Below are positions 59,145 to 64,000 of a DNA stretch of 64,000 bases, piece by piece. A model generated the notes under the pieces. That model worked only from the letters and a program-made list of their open reading frames with translations, ran no database searches and had not been told where the DNA came from. The position numbers and the translations under genes were made by a program. Source of the stretch: Faecalicatena contorta (lineage in GTDB: Bacteria > Bacillota > Clostridia > Lachnospirales > Lachnospiraceae). Numbering within the stretch: the stretch's first letter is position 1; the number at the start of each line of letters is the position of its first letter. Location: NCBI RefSeq assembly GCF_021531895.1, contig NZ_JAFBIX010000011.1:35418-99417 (forward strand), given 5' to 3'.

Positions 59145-61769
59145 ATGGCAAAATGGGTTTATATGTTTACAGAAGGTAACGCAACCATGAGAAACCTTCT
59201 TGGTGGAAAAGGTGCCAACCTTGCTGAAATGACAAGCTTGGGTCTTCCAGTACCACAGGGCTTCACAATCACAACAGAAGCTTGTACACAGTACTATGAA
59301 GACGGAAGAACAATCAATGACGAGATCATGGAACAGATTATGGAAGCTATTGATAAGATGGAAGAGATCACAGGTAAGAAATTTGGTGATACAGAGAATC
59401 CACTTCTTGTTTCCGTACGTTCTGGTGCAAGAGCTTCCATGCCAGGTATGATGGATACAATCCTGAACCTTGGACTGAACGAAACAGTTGTTAACGTTAT
59501 TGCTGAAAAATCCGGCAATCCACGTTGGGCTTGGGACTGCTACAGAAGATTTATCCAGATGTACTCTGACGTAGTTATGGAAGTTGGTAAGAAATACTTC
59601 GAAGAGCTTATCGACAAGATGAAAGCTGACAGAGGCGTTACATTTGACGTAGAACTTACAGCAGAAGACTTAAAAGAGCTGGCTTCTCAGTTCAAAGCTG
59701 AATATAAAGAAAAAATTGGTGCAGACTTCCCGGATGATCCGAAGGAGCAGTTGATGGGAGCAGTAAAAGCTGTATTCCGTTCATGGGACAACCCACGTGC
59801 CAATGTATATCGTCGTGACAATGATATCCCATATTCTTGGGGAACTGCTGTTAACGTACAGTCTATGGCATTCGGTAACATGGGAGATGACTGTGGTACA
59901 GGTGTTGCATTTACACGTGATCCTGCTACAGGAGAGAAGAAGCTGATGGGCGAGTTCCTGATCAATGCTCAGGGCGAAGACGTTGTTGCCGGTGTTCGTA
60001 CACCAATGCCGATCGCTAAGATGGAAGAAGAATTCCCAGAGGCATTTGCACAGTTCACAGAAGTTTGCAAGACTCTTGAAACTCATTATAGAGATATGCA
60101 GGATATGGAGTTCACTGTTGAGAACAAGAAACTCTACATGCTGCAGACACGTAACGGTAAGAGAACAGCTCAGGCTGCTCTGAAGATCGCTTGTGACCTT
60201 GTTGATGAAGGCATGAGAACAGAGGAAGAAGCTGTTGCAATGATCGATCCACGTAACCTGGATACACTGCTTCATCCACAGTTCGATGCTGCTGCACTTA
60301 AAGCTGCTACACCTATGGGCAAAGGTCTTGGAGCTTCTCCAGGAGCTGCTTGCGGTAAGATTGTATTTACAGCAGATGACGCTGTAGAGTGGGCTGCAAG
60401 AGGAGAGAAAGTTGTTCTGGTTCGTCTTGAGACATCTCCAGAAGATATCACAGGTATGAAGTCTGCTCAGGGTATCCTGACAGTTCGTGGTGGTATGACA
60501 TCTCACGCTGCCGTTGTTGCTCGTGGAATGGGTACATGCTGTGTATCTGGATGTGGCGACATCGCTATGGACGAAGAAAATAAGAAATTTACATTAGCTG
60601 GAAAAGAATTCCATGAAGGAGATCCAATCTCTATCGATGGTACAACAGGTAACATCTATGATGGAATCATTCCAACTGTTGATGCTACAATCGCTGGTGA
60701 ATTCGGAAGAATCATGGCATGGGCAGACAAGTACAGAACTATGAAGGTTCGTACAAATGCAGATACTCCTGCAGATGCTAAGAAAGCTCGTGAGCTTGGA
60801 GCAGAAGGTATCGGACTTTGCCGTACAGAGCATATGTTCTTCGAGGAAGACAGAATTGCTGCATTCCGCGAGATGATCTGTGCTGATACAGTAGAAGAAA
60901 GAGAAGCTGCACTTGAGAAGATCCTTCCATATCAGCAGGGAGACTTCGAAGCACTGTACGAGGCACTGGAAGGTAACCCGGTTACAATCCGTTTCCTTGA
61001 TCCACCGCTTCACGAGTTCGTTCCTACAGAAGAAGAAGATATTAAGAAACTTGCAGATGCTCAGGGCAAATCTGTAGAAGAGATCAAGACAATCATCGAT
61101 GGACTTCATGAGTTCAACCCAATGATGGGACATCGTGGATGCCGTCTTGCAGTTACTTATCCAGAGATTGCTAAGATGCAGACAAAGGCTGTTATCCGTG
61201 CAGCTATCAACGTACAGAAAGCTCACGCTGACTGGACAGTAAAACCAGAGATCATGATTCCATTGGTTGGCGATATCAAAGAGTTAAAATATGTTAAGAA
61301 GACAGTTGTTGAGACAGCAGACGCTGAGATCGCAGCAGCAGGAAGCAACCTTGAGTACGAAGTTGGTACAATGATCGAGATTCCAAGAGCAGCTCTTACA
61401 GCTGACGAGATCGCTAAAGAAGCTGACTTCTTCTGCTTCGGTACAAACGACTTAACACAGATGACATACGGATTCTCTCGTGATGACGCTGGTAAATTCT
61501 TAGAAGCTTACTATGACGCTAAGATCTTCGAGAACGATCCATTTGCTAAGCTTGACCAGACAGGTGTTGGTAAATTAATGGAAATGGCTATCAAGTTAGG
61601 TAAACCAGTTAATCCAAGCCTTCACATTGGTATCTGTGGAGAGCACGGTGGAGATCCATCTTCTGTAGAGTTCTGCAACAAGATTGGTCTTGACTATGTA
61701 TCCTGCTCACCATTCCGTGTACCAATCGCAAGACTGGCAGCAGCACAGGCAGCTATCGCTCAGAAGTAA
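59145..61769 (+). CDS. ppdK: Pyruvate, phosphate dikinase
   Basis: 874-aa enzyme interconverting pyruvate + ATP + Pi and PEP + AMP + PPi. The N-terminal ATP-grasp domain has GGKGANLAEM; the central swivelling domain carries the phospho-His in GGMTSHAAVVARGMG near residue 455; the C-terminal PEP barrel ends with CGEHGGDPSSVEFC. In clostridia it often runs in the glycolytic direction, using PPi in place of ATP, which links it to the PPi economy also served by HppA at 22400. Ribosome site GGAGGTCATG. Codon choice is like that of nifJ and points to high expression. Monocistronic. Confidence 0.98.
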   Translation: MAKWVYMFTEGNATMRNLLGGKGANLAEMTSLGLPVPQGFTITTEACTQYYEDGRTINDEIMEQIMEAIDKMEEITGKKFGDTENPLLVSVRSGARASMPGMMDTILNLGLNETVVNVIAEKSGNPRWAWDCYRRFIQMYSDVVMEVGKKYFEELIDKMKADRGVTFDVELTAEDLKELASQFKAEYKEKIGADFPDDPKEQLMGAVKAVFRSWDNPRANVYRRDNDIPYSWGTAVNVQSMAFGNMGDDCGTGVAFTRDPATGEKKLMGEFLINAQGEDVVAGVRTPMPIAKMEEEFPEAFAQFTEVCKTLETHYRDMQDMEFTVENKKLYMLQTRNGKRTAQAALKIACDLVDEGMRTEEEAVAMIDPRNLDTLLHPQFDAAALKAATPMGKGLGASPGAACGKIVFTADDAVEWAARGEKVVLVRLETSPEDITGMKSAQGILTVRGGMTSHAAVVARGMGTCCVSGCGDIAMDEENKKFTLAGKEFHEGDPISIDGTTGNIYDGIIPTVDATIAGEFGRIMAWADKYRTMKVRTNADTPADAKKARELGAEGIGLCRTEHMFFEEDRIAAFREMICADTVEEREAALEKILPYQQGDFEALYEALEGNPVTIRFLDPPLHEFVPTEEEDIKKLADAQGKSVEEIKTIIDGLHEFNPMMGHRGCRLAVTYPEIAKMQTKAVIRAAINVQKAHADWTVKPEIMIPLVGDIKELKYVKKTVVETADAEIAAAGSNLEYEVGTMIEIPRAALTADEIAKEADFFCFGTNDLTQMTYGFSRDDAGKFLEAYYDAKIFENDPFAKLDQTGVGKLMEMAIKLGKPVNPSLHIGICGEHGGDPSSVEFCNKIGLDYVSCSPFRVPIARLAAAQAAIAQK

Positions 61770-61809
61770 TGCACCAAGCATTGATAGATAGGAAATTAAT
61801 TTATTTATA

Positions 61810-61860
61810 GAGGAACTCCCATTACGCTTTATTGTGTAATGGGGGTTCCTCGTTTTGTTT
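61810..61860 (+). terminator. Intrinsic terminator after ppdK
   Basis: GAGGAACTCCCATTAC (61810-61825) pairs with GTAATGGGGGTTCCTC (61836-61851) apart from one T-G position, then GTTTTGTTTT. Confidence 0.92.
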
Positions 61861-62003
61861 TGAAGTACGAACATTTCAGAGATTCTCTTTAATGAGGATA
61901 TGCTAATGAAGTTGAAAGTGGTATTTTGAAAAGTAGCATGTTAGAATGAAGTTAACAAATCAAGTTTAGTGTGAAGATTAATTTTGAACTGGGAGTGAAG
62001 ATT

Positions 62004-62453
62004 ATGGAAGTAATTAATTATTTTTCAAGCGACCGTCAGGAGTACTGGCTCGCTGAGATTGGAAAGAGCGATTGGAGTGCCGGTCAATTTTTGTATAAGT
62101 TGCTAAAGAACGGAGAACTACAAGACTATGTAGGCGAAAATGTAAAAGTGTTGCTCCTTGTAGATGGTGATGAATTGGTATCTTTTTGTACTTACGCAGA
62201 GAAAGATGATATTCAGCCAACTGATTTGACACCTTGGATTGGATGGGTTTATACATTTCCGCAGAGAAGAGGGCACCATTACGCGGGGCAACTATTCGCG
62301 GAGATTGAAAGGATTGCAAAGTCTGAGAATGTTAGTGAAGTTTTTATTTCAACGAATCATGAAGGATTGTATGAAAAATATGGATGCGAATTCTATCAAA
62401 TGATGAATGATATGAATGGAGAACCATCTCGCGTATATAGAAAAACGTTTTGA
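62004..62453 (+). CDS. GNAT family N-acetyltransferase
   Basis: 149-aa acetyltransferase with the acetyl-CoA motif A near residues 80-100: WVYTFPQRRGHHYAGQLF fits the Q/R-x-x-G-x-G/A pattern only loosely. It also has a motif B-like YEKYGCEFY. The ATG at 62004 follows GGGAGTGAAG. Substrate unknown. It is the only clearly intact gene in the last 2 kb; what follows is decayed, and the next open frame begins 3 bp after its stop. Confidence 0.8.
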   Translation: MEVINYFSSDRQEYWLAEIGKSDWSAGQFLYKLLKNGELQDYVGENVKVLLLVDGDELVSFCTYAEKDDIQPTDLTPWIGWVYTFPQRRGHHYAGQLFAEIERIAKSENVSEVFISTNHEGLYEKYGCEFYQMMNDMNGEPSRVYRKTF

Positions 62454-62456
62454 TAA

Positions 62457-63047
62457 AACCTACATATTGTCGATGTGCGGCCCGTGGGACAAGACGGAAC
62501 GGACATAGGTTTCGCAGCATTTAATGGTTGGTTTCATGAATTAACAGGTGTTCATATGACGATCTATATTATTACGGATTGGCTGGGACTTGTTCCACTA
62601 TTCATATGTATGCTGTTCGGTGGAATCGGATTTGTTCAATTGGTTAAGAGAAGAAGTTTATTTAAAGTGGATTATGATATTATATTTTGGGGGATATATT
62701 ACGTTATTGTGATATTTTGCTAATTTATTTTTGAGATGATTCCTGTCAATTACAGACCTGTCCTTCTCGGAGGATTTATGGAAGCTTCGTATCCATCATC
62801 TACAACGCTTCTTGTATTGAGTGTTATACCAACGCTTGTTTTTCAGGTGAATCGTAGATTAGAAAATGATGCAGTTAAAAAAGCTATTTACATTCTGGCA
62901 ATTATCTTTTCAATGTTTATGGTAATAGGAAGATTGGTTTCAGGAGTCCATTGGTTTACAGATATTGTGGGTTCTGTTTTGCTGAGTACAGGTTTATTTT
63001 ATATCTATAAAGCAGTTGTTTTGTTATATCAGGTGAAAGAGGACTAA
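62457..63047 (+). pseudogene. PAP2-family phosphatase, truncated and with an in-frame stop
   Basis: Remnant of a membrane phosphatidic acid phosphatase type 2 protein. VDVRPVGQDGTDIGFAAFN resembles the early part of such proteins, but the first helix and start are missing. A TAA at 62721-62723 interrupts a single frame between YYVIVIFC and FIFEMIPVNYRPVL. After the stop the PAP2 motifs are well kept: YPSSTTLL and GRLVSGVHWFTDIVGS with the catalytic His. 5' loss plus one nonsense codon suggests recent decay; a sequencing error could explain the stop but not the missing N terminus. Confidence 0.75.
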
Positions 63048-63062
63048 TGCGGAGGTTCTGTT

Positions 63063-63628
63063 ATGGAATTTCATGAAAAACTTCAGGAATTGAGAAAAAA
63101 TAGAGGGCTTACACAGGAAGAGGATATCCAAGTATTGATTCTCTAAAAGCAATATCCAGTTATTTTTCGGTTACAATTGATGATTTGTTATCAGGAGAGA
63201 AGTTGCTTTCTATTGCTGAAAAAGAAAATAAATCCAATATCCGAAGTGTGTGTGACGTGCTGTTTGGAATTGTAGATTTATTATCCATTACACTTATCGT
63301 ACTGCCGCTTTATCCAAATCCGATTGATGGGTATATATATTCGGTAAATCTATTATCATACACGGAAACAACATCATTTAATCGGCTGATTTACTGGATT
63401 TTATTTATTGCGCTTATTGCGGTTGGAATAGTAAAAATTCTGCTTACACAATTCAAAATTGAAAAAGGACGTAATATGATAACGGGTAGTTCAATGGGGC
63501 TAAGCATTCTGACAGTGTTATTCTTAGCAATGACAAGAGAAGCTTATGCTATAACTGTGGCATTTCTACTATTGATCATAAAAGGAATACTGCTTTTAAA
63601 GGATCTAAAGATGACTGGGAAAAAATAA
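63063..63628 (+). pseudogene. XRE-type HTH membrane protein with an internal deletion
   Basis: The ATG at 63063 opens FHEKLQELRKNRGLTQEE, the start of an XRE/Cro helix-turn-helix, then the frame breaks at ~63121. In the next frame YPSIDSLKAISSYFSVTIDDLLSGEK follows, which is the end of the same domain. About 20 residues with the recognition helix and the usual W-E-x-G-R segment are gone, with a frameshift. The rest (to 63628) has four hydrophobic segments, as in HTH-membrane regulators of Firmicutes. DNA binding must be lost. Confidence 0.75.
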
Positions 63629-63659
63629 ATGTTTTTTGTGGTAAGGGAGGAAAAACAGT

Positions 63660-63885
63660 ATGAGTAAAATCGTGGTATCTGTTATTTGATAATGAAAAGC
63701 CTATTGCAACTGTAACGATAAACGAGAATCACATCAATCGTTTGTTTGTTTTGGAAGAATATCAGCACAAAGGATATGGAAAAGCATTGCTAGATTTCGC
63801 AGAAAAATCGATTTCAGTTAGATATTCTGAGGCGATTTTAGACGCATCGTTACCAGCAAAACACATTTATTTGAAGATAATATGA
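63660..63885 (+). pseudogene. GNAT acetyltransferase remnant
   Basis: The ATG at 63660, behind GGGAGG, runs only ten codons. From 63676 another frame encodes YLLFDNEKPIATVTINENH and then NRLFVLEEYQHKGYGKALL, a clear GNAT motif A with HKGYGKA, ending at 63885. The length (~70 aa) is half that of a normal enzyme, and the N-terminal strands are missing. Confidence 0.65.
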
Positions 63886-63896
63886 AGTGACCTCAC

Positions 63897-63926
63897 GTTT
63901 GTAGGTTCGTGGATTTACCTGTAAAC
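63897..63926. promoter_or_regulatory. Operator-like interrupted inverted repeat
   Basis: GTTTGTAGGT (63897-63906) and ACCTGTAAAC (63917-63926), 8 of 10 positions complementary across a 10-bp spacer. TTGACA follows at 63933 and a second small palindrome GGTAA/TTACC at 63947-63962, all just before the next gene. Confidence 0.35.
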
Positions 63927-63985
63927 TGTTAATTGACAAGATTAATGGTAACAGGGATTACCGCATACAAAAGGAGGCCACTTAT

Positions 63986-64000
63986 ATGAAAAGAATAATA
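63986..64000 (+). CDS. Start of a gene cut by the window edge
   Basis: An ATG with AAAGGAGG 9 bp upstream begins MKRII at the right edge. Too little is visible to identify it. Confidence 0.55.

Overview
The window is AT-rich, densely packed, mostly plus-strand DNA from an anaerobic Gram-positive bacterium. A member of the Clostridia, most likely a gut Lachnospiraceae, fits best. The evidence is the gene content: pyruvate:ferredoxin oxidoreductase, pyruvate phosphate dikinase, a membrane pyrophosphatase, a double-cubane-type reductase with its ATP-driven activator, corrinoid methyltransferases, and the Firmicutes gene orders ecfA1-ecfA2-ecfT-truA and era-(yqzL)-recO. Most genes have strong Shine-Dalgarno sites. 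Several promoters show near-consensus -35 and -10 boxes 17 bp apart, and intrinsic terminators are plentiful. No tRNA, rRNA or CRISPR array was found.

Layout. 1-4.1 kb: 3' part of a GH3 hexosaminidase, nrdR, a first truA paralogue, exonuclease III and an SDR reductase. 4.2-10.6 kb: an RND exporter with a large coiled-coil insertion, a Mesh1-like HD hydrolase, a DUF1848 protein, acylphosphatase and a TetR regulator. 10.6-15.3 kb: a GntR regulator divergent from proC, with four GTATAC palindromes between them, then a C39-like protein, an arylsulfotransferase-like protein and a cyclophilin. 15.3-22.3 kb: the ECF transporter module with the canonical truA, a class V aminotransferase, and a double-cubane reductase/DUF3343/activase trio. 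22.4-29.5 kb: membrane pyrophosphatase, two CobW-type metal GTPases (one apparently fused to a YcgQ-type C-terminal domain) and two tandem NSS transporters, each with a terminator hairpin in its leader. 29.8-40.4 kb: PFOR, a lysine-riboswitch-controlled NhaC-family transporter, an M16C peptidase and era-yqzL-recO. 40.5-45.6 kb: a cobalamin riboswitch followed by a complete corrinoid methyl-transfer operon. 45.7-52.5 kb: glyS, then a LytTR/GHKL two-component system with a Bce-type ABC transporter. 52.5-56.5 kb: a threonine module, with sstT uptake divergent from tdh-kbl. 56.5-57.5 kb: a compact element holding a REP-associated tyrosine transposase (RAYT) between ~77-bp inverted repeats. 57.5-61.9 kb: M18 aminopeptidase and ppdK. 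62-64 kb: a GNAT gene followed by a run of decayed genes.

The most unusual signal is the RAYT element together with a family of GGGAC...GTCCC hairpins. The hairpins at the element's ends recur alone before era (38.56 kb), and two larger, related two-unit copies lie at 9.91 and 17.83 kb. This looks like a REP/RAYT system working in a Firmicute. Other points of note are the corrinoid operon of unknown substrate, the paired transporter leaders with internal terminators, the CobW-YcgQ-like fusion, and the evenly spaced GntR operator pairs.

Metabolically the genes suggest an amino-acid- and sugar-fermenting anaerobe. Threonine enters through SstT and is split to glycine and acetyl-CoA, PFOR and PPDK handle pyruvate, and ion-pumping pyrophosphatase recovers energy from PPi. 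All functional calls come from reading motifs; no database search was run.
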